Made by a program: the position numbers and the translations under genes | Shown: one piece after another, positions 17,312 through 26,599 of the stretch | Numbering within the stretch: position 1 is the first letter of the stretch | Layout: each line of letters begins with the position of its first letter | Notes under the pieces: model-generated | The model's input: only the letters and a program-made list of their open reading frames with translations | What the model was told of the DNA's origin: nothing | The model's database searches: none | Assembly (NCBI RefSeq): GCF_002161595.1 | Contig: NZ_NFID01000017.1 | Location: 36,699-100,698 of the forward strand | DNA length: 64,000 nucleotides | Source: Gemmiger sp. An50 | GTDB taxonomy: Bacteria; Bacillota; Clostridia; Oscillospirales; Ruminococcaceae | Reading direction: 5' to 3'

Positions 17312-18670
17312 TCAGGAGAGAGTCAGTTCAAAGCCTTCGGCATAGAATGCCCCGCCCATGGGCAGGCAGTCCAGGTCCAGGGTTACTTCACCGTCGCCCT
17401 GGCGGAAGTGCAGGGTCTGGCCGGTGCGCATGCAGCGAACGGATGCAATCGGCTGAGGCAGATGTAGTGTGAGCTTACCCGGCAGAGCGGGAACCTCATC
17501 ATAAGTGTAGAAGGCATAGGCACGCTCGTCAGTACGGGTGTAGAACAGCCGATCTTCGAAGTAGGGCGCACAAATGCGGGTGTTGTAGATGCCTTGGCCG
17601 AACAGTTTGAGCCAGGCACCCATTTCCCGCAGAGAACGCTCGCCGGGTGCGGGGAGCAGACCATCCGGCTGCGGCGCGATGTTCAGCGCCAGGTTGCCGC
17701 CCTTGCTGACCACGTCCAGCAACAGATGCACCAGCTGGCGGCCGCTCTTAAAATGATCGGTGTAATGGAAGGAGAACTTCTGCCCCACGGTGGTGCAGGT
17801 TTCCCAGGGTACGGTGAGGGCAGTGTCCGGCACGGTTTTTTCCGGGGTGATAAAGTTCTCATACTCGCCGCCGCAGGTGCGCTCGCACACGATCATCTGG
17901 GGCTGGGTGGTGGCGCGCATCTCCTCCACGATCTGGCCCAGACGGATATCCTGGCCCAGATTGTCCGGCCGAACCCAGCCGCCGTCCAGCCAGAGCACGT
18001 CGATCTGGCCGTAGTTGGTGCAAAGTTCTCGAATTTGCTCATGGGTGAACTGTACATACTTTTCCCACAGCTCGGGGTGTTCGTTTACATCGTAGTTCAC
18101 GTTGCGGGTGGGGGCGGTGCCGAACTGAGGTGCCCAGTAGTAGGGGCTGTGCCAGTCAGGCTTGGAGAAATAAGTGGAGATGGCAAGCCCCTTGCGGCGG
18201 AACTCCCGGTAAAGTGCGCCCACCACGTCCGCGTCCGGATGGGTGTGGAAGGGGCAGTCCGGGCCGGTGATCTTGTAGTCGGTGGTCTTGGTGTCGTACA
18301 TGCAGAAGCCGTCGTGATGCTTGGTGGTGAACAGCAGGTATTTGAAGCCGCATTCACTGGCCAGCTCTGCCCAGGCGGCGGCATCGAACTTCACCGGGTT
18401 GAAGGTCTTGTTGGCGTCCCAGTACTGCTGCTTGCACACCTCGGCGGGTGCCCAGGTGAAGTCCTCCTGACTCCAGGCGGCATCGCCGTCGCTTAAGGGC
18501 CAGCTCTCGTAGGTGCCCAGTTGGCAGCCGGGGGCCCAGTGCATCATAAAGCCCAGCTTCAGACCCATGAACCATTCCAGATGCTTTTGTACCTGGGGAG
18601 ATTTGGGCGGAACATACTCTTCCGGCGGGGTGTAATTATGAATGCCGTTGGCAACGATCTCTTTTTTCAT
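17312..18670 (-). CDS. GH29 alpha-L-fucosidase, cytoplasmic
   Basis: It releases L-fucose from fucosylated oligosaccharides by a retaining mechanism. The 452-residue protein has the GH29 catalytic barrel: GLKLGFMMHWAPG near the N-terminus, FTTKHHDGFCMYD, and the nucleophile Asp at about residue 229 in IDVLWLDGGW. A small C-terminal beta domain follows. There is no signal peptide, so it acts on imported sugars. I chose ATG 18670, which has AAAGGA upstream. It is divergent from the large surface protein and has its own promoter element shared with the ABC importer operon. Linkage specificity cannot be read from sequence. Confidence 0.93.
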   Translation of the reverse strand: MKKEIVANGIHNYTPPEEYVPPKSPQVQKHLEWFMGLKLGFMMHWAPGCQLGTYESWPLSDGDAAWSQEDFTWAPAEVCKQQYWDANKTFNPVKFDAAAWAELASECGFKYLLFTTKHHDGFCMYDTKTTDYKITGPDCPFHTHPDADVVGALYREFRRKGLAISTYFSKPDWHSPYYWAPQFGTAPTRNVNYDVNEHPELWEKYVQFTHEQIRELCTNYGQIDVLWLDGGWVRPDNLGQDIRLGQIVEEMRATTQPQMIVCERTCGGEYENFITPEKTVPDTALTVPWETCTTVGQKFSFHYTDHFKSGRQLVHLLLDVVSKGGNLALNIAPQPDGLLPAPGERSLREMGAWLKLFGQGIYNTRICAPYFEDRLFYTRTDERAYAFYTYDEVPALPGKLTLHLPQPIASVRCMRTGQTLHFRQGDGEVTLDLDCLPMGGAFYAEGFELTLS

Positions 18671-18753
18671 GGCATGTGGTTCCTTTCGCAAAACGGGCGC
18701 TCAGCAGACGCCCTTTTCTTATGCCGCCCCGGCAGTTGGGGCCCTTTGGTTCC

Positions 18754-18815
18754 ACTATAAAAGAATTTTCACTGCAGCGAAAGGGGCAATTCTTTTTCTG
18801 GTGTGCACTTTTTTT
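18754..18815 (-). promoter_or_regulatory. Fucosidase promoter with 13-base upstream element
   Basis: On the minus strand the -10 box TATAGT (18759-18754) has a weak -35. Upstream lies AAAAAAAGTGCAC (18815-18803), ending 43 bases before the -10. The same 13-mer, in the same orientation and at the same distance, lies before the ABC importer operon. The intergenic region 18671-18994 also must hold the promoter of the divergent surface protein; a weak TTTCCA/TATCAT pair is visible near 18900-18930. Confidence 0.6.
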
Positions 18816-18994
18816 GGCTGCGGCGTTCCGAGGGAACCAGTTAAGGTAAAATCCCGACTCAAAGCAAGAAAAAAGACACATGAACCGAAATAATTCCACT
18901 TTTCCAGTGGGAAAATGGCGGTTATCATGAAAACATACTTCCGCCATTCCGGGGCCACGGTGGCCTGCGGAGAAAATAGCAAGGAGGAACGAGA

Positions 18995-21900
18995 ATGAAG
19001 CAAACGCAAAACAAGCCCGTATCGCTTTGGCGAACGGGACTGGGCAGGCGGGCGGTCAGCCTGCTGTGCGCCGGCGCGCTGGCCTTGACCGGGGTATTGC
19101 CCCTGTCGCTGGGGGCCAGGGCGCAGGCAGAACCGCCCCGGCTGAACAACCTGATTCTGGATCGGGTGTATGAACTTCAACCCGTGAATGGGTATCCGGA
19201 GGGGGTGAAGCCCAATGATATCGGCTTTGCACCCCAGGTCACCGACTACACCGGAACTGCCTATGCCTCGGTGGATTCCATTCAGGTGTACCCGTTTGCC
19301 GCTTCCGATACCGCTCAGGTCACGGTGAACGGCACAAAGTTAAACGATAAGGGCTATGTGGAGATGGATGTTTCCAAGCCCGGTGAACATCCTTTGAAGG
19401 TACAGGTGAGCGATGGCGGCGCCACCAATACCTATACCGTGACCGTAAACAAAACCGAAAGTGACTACCGGGGCCGTGTACCGGTAGTGAACGATGAGAA
19501 AATCAGCAGCGCACTTTCGGTCAAGACGGACCTGGGCGGCCAGGATAAGCTGCTGGAGATCCTGAAAAAGGACTACGAGGTGGTCCTGCCGGAAAGCAGC
19601 AAAGCAGACGGCAGCTATGTGGACACCAAGGAAAGCTACTGGAACGTTCCCGGCGGCAAGCTGCCGGATGCGAACGGGAGCAAAGCTCCGGTGACGCTGT
19701 TTACAGTAGACCTGGGCGCGCTGTATAGCGTCAGCCGCATCCGGGCGGCGTTTGGTCCCTCCAATATGGGTCTGGGCAACAACAAGGCCCGGATCTCGGT
19801 AAGCACCGACGGCGAACACTGGCAGACTCCCATCACCAAGGGCAACATGAACACCGGTGTGCAGTATCACCAGAATGTGACCCGGTACGAGTTCGGCGTT
19901 TCCTACGATGCCCGGTATATCCGGTTTGAGGTCACCCACTGGCAGCGGCCGGAAAAGGAGCTGCGGCTGTATCAGTTCATGATCTTCACCGACTCCGGCA
20001 CTGTGCCGGAGAAGCAGCCCGCCCCGGAGGGTGGCAGCGTGCCTTATCAGCACGAAGAGCGCCACCAGTATCTGGCCAGCGGCCAGGCCACTGTGGTGGA
20101 GCGGGGCCTGCCCATGCTGGGCTGGACCCCCAGCAGCGGTTATGGTCGCGGCACTCCCACTGTGGAGGAGGCCAGACAGTTCGGCTACGACGGCCCGCTG
20201 TTCTACGACCCGGACTTTGCCAACGCGGACTACATGCTCTATAATCCGGATTCGCTGTGGGGCATTGCAAAGGCGCCCTTCGGCGGAAACAACATGGGTG
20301 GTGCAGGTGATCCCAGAGAGTTTGTGCCGGAGTCCATGAAGCCGTATATCCATAACGCCATCAGCTTCTGCTTCGGTGACGAGGGCGGCTACAGCACCGG
20401 CGAAGCCGAGGCCTTCGGCAAATGGTTTGCCTGGACCCGCCAGCATTACCCCGGCGTGATCCTGCATACCAACCAGTTCCCCAACCAGTGGGGCGAGACC
20501 AACGTGAAGGAATACCTGCGCATTGCCCAGCCGGACCTGCTCACCTGGGACGACTACTACGGCGATGCGAGTTGGGCCAATCCCTCCAGCATCAACCTCT
20601 CCAACGGGGATGTACAGAAGAATGCGGCCCGCAAGCTGCTGAATCTGCCCACCTGGGAAAGCTACCGCAAGCTGGCTTACGGCGGTGTGGATGGTACCGG
20701 CAGCATGCCCATCATGTTCGGCCAGTATCTGGATGCCTTCGCCTTCAACCACTCCCAGTCCAACAAGAATCTGGTGGTAAACACCTCTATTCTGTCCGGC
20801 ATGAAGTGGCTGAATTTCTTCCGGGTGGAGTACCAGTTCGACCGCAGCTATCTGTGGGATGAGGACGGCACCCCCACCCGCGGCTTGCTGGAATGGGGCC
20901 AGCTGATCGACCGGGTTCACGCCATTGACGATCAGCTCACCCGCCTGAACAACGACTGGATCATGTTCAAGGTGGGCCAGATCGGCAGTGAAAACGGCGC
21001 GTCGGCCAGTGGATTCCGCCGCGGCAACTTCGACAGTGAGCAGAGCGCTGCCAAGAATCGGGAATTCGGCCTTTCCGCCGTGCAGGTGCAGAGCCTGTCC
21101 AAAGCCCATGGCGGCAAAACCGGCGACGTGGTGTTGGGCTACTTCAACACCCTGCCCGGCCTGTACGAGAGCGAGATCGCCGAGTATTTTGCCGGCGCCA
21201 CCGCGCCCAAGGCATTCATGGTGATGAATAGCCTGGTGGCGGGCACTGCCGAGCGCTACAATCAGTTCAACATCCCCCAGCGTGAGGCGGGCAGTGCCGA
21301 GAATACCCGCCAGCAGATCACTCTCACCGCAGACCCGGCTTTTGTGAAGGCCGGTTATACCCTGTATGAGGTGCAGAAGGACAATGGCGGTAAACTGAGC
21401 CCGGTAACGCTGGACGAGAACGGCAGCTTTACCGTCACCCTGGGCGGCGGCGAAGCCAACCTCTATTTCTGGAACACCAATACCACCGCTTTGGCCAGCT
21501 CTCAGGCGGAGGGTACCTATGCGTCCTTTGCCTTCGACGGCCACCCCGCCACCTACTGGCAGCCCCAGCAGGCCGCGGAGCAGTATACGCTGGAAAATAC
21601 CTTCGCCCAGAGCTCGGTGAGCCAGCTGACCGTGGTGGAAAAGGGAAGCGCCATCCAGGTCATGAAGGCGGAATATAAAGATACCGCCGGTGAATGGCAA
21701 TCCCTGGGCGAGCTGACCAAAAACGAGGGCGTGTGGACTGTTTCCGCCGCTTCTCCCGTGGAGGCGGAGGGCGTCCGACTCACTGTTTCCCAAGCAGAGG
21801 GCATGCCCGCCATCTATGAAGTGAAAATGGAGCGCACCGAGCTGGACCCCAGCCGGGTCAATACCATCACCGTGAACGATAACACCATGGGCAGCGGCCT

Positions 21901-24721
21901 GTTCCGTTTTGACTATGACGGCCTGTGGTCCTATCGGGAAACCGAGACCAACGGCAGCAGCATGACCCAGTATCCCCTGGAAAACGACGGCCATTTCTCC
22001 AACTGGAGCGGAGCCCGGGCCACCTTCACCTTCTACGGCAACAAGGTGGAGCTGCTGCTGCGGGCAGACCAGGCCGGGAACATCCGGGCGGCCATCACCG
22101 ACGAAGGCACGGAGCCCCAGTGGAAGACCGGTTCCGGCCGCAGTCTGGTGTTCGAGAATCTGGAACAGGGCGTCCACACCCTGACCATTGAAAAGCTGAA
22201 CGACAGTCAGGCGGGCATCGACGGCGCAAAGGTGAGCTATCAGGGCAGCCTGCCCGCCGACATCACCGCCCAGTACAGCGCCGGTGCGAACGCGGTACAG
22301 GAGTATCTGGACCAGCGCACCACCGATGCGTCGGCAAAAAATCACTTTGCCTATCAGCCGGAATCCGTGGCCTCCAAGCCCATGGGCGATAACAACAACG
22401 GCTTCAAGCCAGATGGTGACGAGGCAAACGGATGGGTGCAGCACGTGCAGAATGCCCAGTATCAGAACCTGGGCTTCACCCGGACCACCAAAGAGGATGC
22501 GGCCTACAGCATCCAGTTCTATGGCACCGGTGTGCAGCTGTATGCCGGTGTTACCCCGCTGGGCGAGGCGGACCCCTCCGCGCAGTATGGCGCGCTGACC
22601 TTCCAGCTGGACGGCAAGGAGGTGCAGCCCACTCAGTTGGATGCTTCCAAGCTGGGCGGGAACGGTAAGGTGTCTGCCCGCATGTGGGCGGTGTCTGTCC
22701 CGGAGGCAAAGCAGAATGAAAACCATCTGCTCACCGTGTCGGTAAAGGGCGGCTACAGCCGCATTGACTACGCCGTGGTGGAGCGCATGTGGGAAAATGA
22801 GCCCGAAGCGGAGAACTTCTCTGTGAGTGTGGTGGCCAGTGAAAACGGCAAGGCCGAGCTGCTTACCGCCGACCGGGTAACTGCCGGCGGCAGTGCGGTG
22901 GTCAAGATCACCCCGAACGAGGGCTATCAGGTCTATCGAGTTGTGGTGAACGGCGTTGCTCAGAACATCCCGGAGGATGGCCGTCTGGTGCTGACCAACA
23001 TTCAGGAGAACAAAACCGTACAGGTCACCTTTGCCCCGGCGGCTTATCAAATCCAGCTTTCACCCGGCGAGGGCGGCGTGATCGTTCCCTCGGCGCTGAA
23101 GGCGCAGGCGGGCAGCAAGGTGACAGTGAAGACGCAGGCGTTTACCGGCTATCAGCTGCGTGCGGACTCGCTGAAAGCCGCCGCGGCAGACGGTACGCCC
23201 ATCCCGCTGGAAACAGCAGAGGATGGAACAATTTCCTTTGTCATGCCTGCCCAGGAAGTGACCCTGAGCGCGGCCTTTGATGCACAGCAGTATCCGGTGA
23301 CCCTGGCTGAGGGCATCACCGGCGGTAGTCTGGAGCTCTCGGTGCAGGGCACGGCGGCTTACCGCCAGACGGTTACCGTGACGGTACATCCCCAGGATGG
23401 AATGCGCCTGGTGGAAGGCAGCCTGAAGGCCCTTCTTGCCGATGGCGGCACTCTGGCCCTGGATGCAGTAGACGGCGAACGGTATGAATTTGTCATGCCT
23501 GCCCAGGCGGTAACCCTGCAGGCAGCCTTTGAGGCTGTTCCGGATCACACCGTAACGGTGGAAAGCACCGGTTCCGGCACCGCTCAGGCCGAGGCCTCCG
23601 GCGTGCAGGATGGCGGCTCGGTCCGCATTCAGATGCAGCCGGAAGAGGGCAGCATCGTGGGAAGTATCACCGTGAACGGCCAGCCCTGGCCAGTTCCCGC
23701 ACAGGGCAATGAGCTGACCATCGAAAACGTGACCAGCGATCTGGCGGTGGCGGTAGAATTTGTGAGCGCCGATACCCGGATGCACACCGTTTCCGCAGCC
23801 ACAGGCGAAGGCGGTACCGTCGTGCCGGAACGCCAGCTGGTCAAAGACGGCGGCAGCGCCGTTGTGATTCCCAAGGCTCAGACCGGCTATACAGTGGAAA
23901 CGGTCAAAGCAGGGGAGCAGAGCGCGGAATATAACGCGACCAACGGCACCTGGCTGCTGAACGGTGTAACGGCTGATCTGGAGGTACAGGTAAGCTTTGC
24001 AAAGAATCAGTATGCCATCACCCTGACGCAGCCGGAGCACGGCACTTTGTCGTCTTCTGCGTCCACGGCAGGCCTGGGCGATACCGTCACTGTGACGGTG
24101 CAGCCCGTCGAAGGTTATCGCTTTGAGGACGGTAGCCTGCGTGTTACCGGAGAAAACGGTGCGCAGCAGAGCGTGACCGTCCAGGAAGCGGGCAAGAGTT
24201 ATTCCTTCCGTATGCCCAGCCAGCCGGTGCAGGTGAGCGGTACCTTCGTACAGGTGGAAGCTCCCTCGCCCAGCCCGGACCCGAATCCGGACCCGGAACC
24301 CACTGTGAAGCCCCAACCCAGCCCGGCTCCCACTCAGGCGCCGGACAAAAATCCCAGTCCGGACCCCACCGCAGCACCTGCGCCTGCGCCCACTGCCGCG
24401 CCTACGGCAGCTCCCGCACCCACGGCGGTCCCCCCGGTGAACACATCGAATACGGAGAAGAAGCCCGTGAAGGCGACTCCCGCCCCGGAAAGTGAGAGCC
24501 AGTCGGAGCAGAGCGATGTGGTCAAATCCACTGCCGAGCCTACCCAAGCGCCGGAAAACAGCACCTCTCAGCCGGATTCCAGCACGGCATCCGTTCCGCT
24601 GGCAGAGGCAAACGCCAATAAAAACCCCGTGCCGGTCATTTTGGCAGCGGGCGGTGCAGTACTTCTGGCCGCGGTGCTCGGAATTGTTCTTTGGAAGATG
24701 AAAGCAAAGCGTGGGGAGTAA
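18995..24721 (+). CDS. Large cell-surface carbohydrate-active protein with unassigned TIM-barrel-like domain
   Basis: This 1908-residue exported protein has a signal peptide (about 1-44). It continues with a cadherin-like beta domain (~60-155), a discoidin/F5-8C-like domain (~160-335) and a ~450-residue barrel-like central domain (~345-800) with FCFGDEGGYS and LLTWDDYYGD as likely acidic active-site motifs. A second discoidin-like domain (~830-950), two further galactose-binding-like regions (to ~1270), six tandem InlB/bacterial-repeat units (~1273-1750), a Pro/Thr-rich linker and a C-terminal membrane anchor (VILAAGGAVLLAAVLGIVLW) with a basic tail complete it. No LPXTG motif is seen. It starts after AAGGAGG. 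It is probably an extracellular glycan-degrading or glycan-binding enzyme of the fucose locus. I cannot assign a glycoside hydrolase family. Confidence 0.8.
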   Translation: MKQTQNKPVSLWRTGLGRRAVSLLCAGALALTGVLPLSLGARAQAEPPRLNNLILDRVYELQPVNGYPEGVKPNDIGFAPQVTDYTGTAYASVDSIQVYPFAASDTAQVTVNGTKLNDKGYVEMDVSKPGEHPLKVQVSDGGATNTYTVTVNKTESDYRGRVPVVNDEKISSALSVKTDLGGQDKLLEILKKDYEVVLPESSKADGSYVDTKESYWNVPGGKLPDANGSKAPVTLFTVDLGALYSVSRIRAAFGPSNMGLGNNKARISVSTDGEHWQTPITKGNMNTGVQYHQNVTRYEFGVSYDARYIRFEVTHWQRPEKELRLYQFMIFTDSGTVPEKQPAPEGGSVPYQHEERHQYLASGQATVVERGLPMLGWTPSSGYGRGTPTVEEARQFGYDGPLFYDPDFANADYMLYNPDSLWGIAKAPFGGNNMGGAGDPREFVPESMKPYIHNAISFCFGDEGGYSTGEAEAFGKWFAWTRQHYPGVILHTNQFPNQWGETNVKEYLRIAQPDLLTWDDYYGDASWANPSSINLSNGDVQKNAARKLLNLPTWESYRKLAYGGVDGTGSMPIMFGQYLDAFAFNHSQSNKNLVVNTSILSGMKWLNFFRVEYQFDRSYLWDEDGTPTRGLLEWGQLIDRVHAIDDQLTRLNNDWIMFKVGQIGSENGASASGFRRGNFDSEQSAAKNREFGLSAVQVQSLSKAHGGKTGDVVLGYFNTLPGLYESEIAEYFAGATAPKAFMVMNSLVAGTAERYNQFNIPQREAGSAENTRQQITLTADPAFVKAGYTLYEVQKDNGGKLSPVTLDENGSFTVTLGGGEANLYFWNTNTTALASSQAEGTYASFAFDGHPATYWQPQQAAEQYTLENTFAQSSVSQLTVVEKGSAIQVMKAEYKDTAGEWQSLGELTKNEGVWTVSAASPVEAEGVRLTVSQAEGMPAIYEVKMERTELDPSRVNTITVNDNTMGSGLFRFDYDGLWSYRETETNGSSMTQYPLENDGHFSNWSGARATFTFYGNKVELLLRADQAGNIRAAITDEGTEPQWKTGSGRSLVFENLEQGVHTLTIEKLNDSQAGIDGAKVSYQGSLPADITAQYSAGANAVQEYLDQRTTDASAKNHFAYQPESVASKPMGDNNNGFKPDGDEANGWVQHVQNAQYQNLGFTRTTKEDAAYSIQFYGTGVQLYAGVTPLGEADPSAQYGALTFQLDGKEVQPTQLDASKLGGNGKVSARMWAVSVPEAKQNENHLLTVSVKGGYSRIDYAVVERMWENEPEAENFSVSVVASENGKAELLTADRVTAGGSAVVKITPNEGYQVYRVVVNGVAQNIPEDGRLVLTNIQENKTVQVTFAPAAYQIQLSPGEGGVIVPSALKAQAGSKVTVKTQAFTGYQLRADSLKAAAADGTPIPLETAEDGTISFVMPAQEVTLSAAFDAQQYPVTLAEGITGGSLELSVQGTAAYRQTVTVTVHPQDGMRLVEGSLKALLADGGTLALDAVDGERYEFVMPAQAVTLQAAFEAVPDHTVTVESTGSGTAQAEASGVQDGGSVRIQMQPEEGSIVGSITVNGQPWPVPAQGNELTIENVTSDLAVAVEFVSADTRMHTVSAATGEGGTVVPERQLVKDGGSAVVIPKAQTGYTVETVKAGEQSAEYNATNGTWLLNGVTADLEVQVSFAKNQYAITLTQPEHGTLSSSASTAGLGDTVTVTVQPVEGYRFEDGSLRVTGENGAQQSVTVQEAGKSYSFRMPSQPVQVSGTFVQVEAPSPSPDPNPDPEPTVKPQPSPAPTQAPDKNPSPDPTAAPAPAPTAAPTAAPAPTAVPPVNTSNTEKKPVKATPAPESESQSEQSDVVKSTAEPTQAPENSTSQPDSSTASVPLAEANANKNPVPVILAAGGAVLLAAVLGIVLWKMKAKRGE

Positions 24722-24755
24722 CCGGCCCGACTGCGGCAAATAAATTTCCTGTTGC

Positions 24756-24797
24756 AAAAAGCACCTCTGTGTCTGTTGACACAGAGGTGCTTTTTAT
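24756..24797. terminator. Bidirectional terminator
   Basis: GCACCTCTGTGTC pairs with GACACAGAGGTGC, flanked by AAAAA and TTTTT. It lies between the surface protein (+) and the histidine kinase (-). Confidence 0.92.
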
Positions 24798-24811
24798 GGT
24801 ATGAAAAGAGC

Positions 24812-26599
24812 TCATTCTGCAAAGCAGGAGGGCGGAGAATCGGGATTCTTGGGCAGAGTGATCCGGGCCAGCAGCCGCTGCCCGTCGTAATTGAAGTATT
24901 TCAAACCGCCCTGATCGCCGAACCGCAGCATCAGTCGTTCGTTCACATTGCGGATGCCGAAACCGTGGGTCACCTTCAGCGGTACGTCCTGATAGTCCAG
25001 ATAGGCGTTCAAAAGTTCTGCATCCGCGCCGCAGCCGGTGTCGGTGACTTCGATGATATGCATGCCGTTTTCCTCCCGGGCGCTGATTCGGATGGTGATG
25101 CCCGGCTCCTGCCGGGTGATGCCGTGGCGGATGGAGTTCTCCACCAGCGGCTGCAGGGTGAATTTGGGAATGACCACCTGAGAGGGCGGCAGACCGGGCA
25201 GGATCTCCAGCCGGATGTCCTGCCCAAAGCGGAGCACATACACCGCGATGTATTCCCGAATGTTGTCCAGCTCGGTGGCGATGGTCACCATCCGGTCCGG
25301 TTCGGTGATGCTGTAACGCATCAGACTGGCGATGGAATCCACGGTGGCGGCAATGTCGTCCTCTTCCCGCTCCAGCGCCATGTAGTTCACCGCGTTCATG
25401 GCATTGAGCATGAAGTGGGGGTTGATCTGGGCCTGCAGGGCCCGCAGCTCGCTTTCCCGGCGCATGTTTTCCTTGGCAGTGAGTTCCTGAATCAGCGTGT
25501 TGACACGGTCGATCAGACTGCCGAAGCTGCGGCTCAGCTGCTGAATCTCCCGCGGGCCGCGGATGGAAGAAGCATCCCACTGTACACCACGGGGGTCGTG
25601 AATGGCTTCGATTTTTTTGGTGAGCTGTACCACGGGGCGCGAGATGCTGGCCGACAGCACCAGCGACAGCAGAATGCCCAGCACCACAAAGGCGATGGAA
25701 CACAAAAGGTAGGGCGACATCATGGCCCTTACCTGGGTGATGATGTCCTGATAGGGGGTCAGGAAGACCAGCTGCAATCCCCATTGCAGCTCCTGCGAAG
25801 TGCAGAGATACCGCTCGCCCTCGATCTCCAGCAGGGAGCTGACCGAGTTGGGGATCAGCAGGGTTTCAGTAATGGCCAGATCGCTCAGATTGGGGCTTCG
25901 GTATACCTGAGTTCCCTGGTCGTTCAGCAGCAGAAAACCGCTGTTTTGGGTCACCGGAACCAGCGAGAGCAGATGGGGCAGCTGGGTCACCGGCAGGCTG
26001 CCCCGCAGCACCCCCACGCCATTTTGCAGGTGCGCACCGGTAAAGGTGCTGCTTTGCAGCCGGCAGGCAAAGCACAGCCGGGTCTGATCCTCGCTCAGAA
26101 AGATGTGCTGCCCGCTGCGGCGGCTCAGAGCCGCCTGATACCAATCCTCATTGGCAACGGTGGCGCCGCTGAATACCCGGCTCACGTTGGGAATGGTGCT
26201 GGAGGGCAGGAACAGCTGACTGACCTCCAGCTCCGGATTCACAAACAGCTCGGTCTTGAAGCCGTTGTTCAGCAAAAGTGCTACGGCATTCAGTTGATAG
26301 GAAAGGCGGCTGTTCAGATTGAATTTGGTGTTCAGGTCCTGCAATTCATCCTGGCCGATCTTCCGGCTGAGCAGCTCGCCCAGCTGCTGGTCGCTGGTAT
26401 ATTGGTAGACCAGCTGATCCACTGCCTGGGTGAAGATGCCACTCAGACGCACGTTTGCTTCGATCACCGCCTCCTGGGAAGCGATCAGCTGACGGGAAAT
26501 GGAACACCGGAACAGCAGATAGGTTGCGCCGTTCAGGGTGAGCAGAATGGCCGAGATGATGCAGCAGATAATGAGAAAGGTCCGTTTTTTGATGCTCAT
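24812..26599 (-). CDS. YesM-type sensor histidine kinase
   Basis: This 595-residue membrane kinase has two membrane segments (residues ~8-30 and ~300-322) around a large extracytoplasmic sensor domain. It continues with a HAMP-like linker (SISRPVVQLTKKIEAI), the His_kinase domain with the phosphoacceptor His in LQAQINPHFMLNAMNAVNYM, and an ATPase domain (LQPLVENSIRHGI, GFGIRNVNERL). The ATG overlaps the stop of the upstream response-regulator gene (ATGA), so the pair is translationally coupled. YesM/YesN systems usually sense extracellular oligosaccharides or importer activity and switch on adjacent ABC importers, which lie divergently here. Confidence 0.93.
   Translation of the reverse strand: MSIKKRTFLIICCIISAILLTLNGATYLLFRCSISRQLIASQEAVIEANVRLSGIFTQAVDQLVYQYTSDQQLGELLSRKIGQDELQDLNTKFNLNSRLSYQLNAVALLLNNGFKTELFVNPELEVSQLFLPSSTIPNVSRVFSGATVANEDWYQAALSRRSGQHIFLSEDQTRLCFACRLQSSTFTGAHLQNGVGVLRGSLPVTQLPHLLSLVPVTQNSGFLLLNDQGTQVYRSPNLSDLAITETLLIPNSVSSLLEIEGERYLCTSQELQWGLQLVFLTPYQDIITQVRAMMSPYLLCSIAFVVLGILLSLVLSASISRPVVQLTKKIEAIHDPRGVQWDASSIRGPREIQQLSRSFGSLIDRVNTLIQELTAKENMRRESELRALQAQINPHFMLNAMNAVNYMALEREEDDIAATVDSIASLMRYSITEPDRMVTIATELDNIREYIAVYVLRFGQDIRLEILPGLPPSQVVIPKFTLQPLVENSIRHGITRQEPGITIRISAREENGMHIIEVTDTGCGADAELLNAYLDYQDVPLKVTHGFGIRNVNERLMLRFGDQGGLKYFNYDGQRLLARITLPKNPDSPPSCFAE

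Noticed and set aside
19340..23050. 1236-codon open frame on the minus strand, and similar long antisense frames (684-2135, 51812-54799, 61934-63886)
   Set aside because: They lie opposite well-supported genes with clear domains and have low-complexity His/Gly/Leu/Gln-rich products. They are by-products of GC-rich codon use.
24270..24440. Short repeated units resembling a tandem repeat or CRISPR array
   Set aside because: They are in-frame Pro/Ala/Thr codon repeats of the surface protein linker, with no spacer structure.
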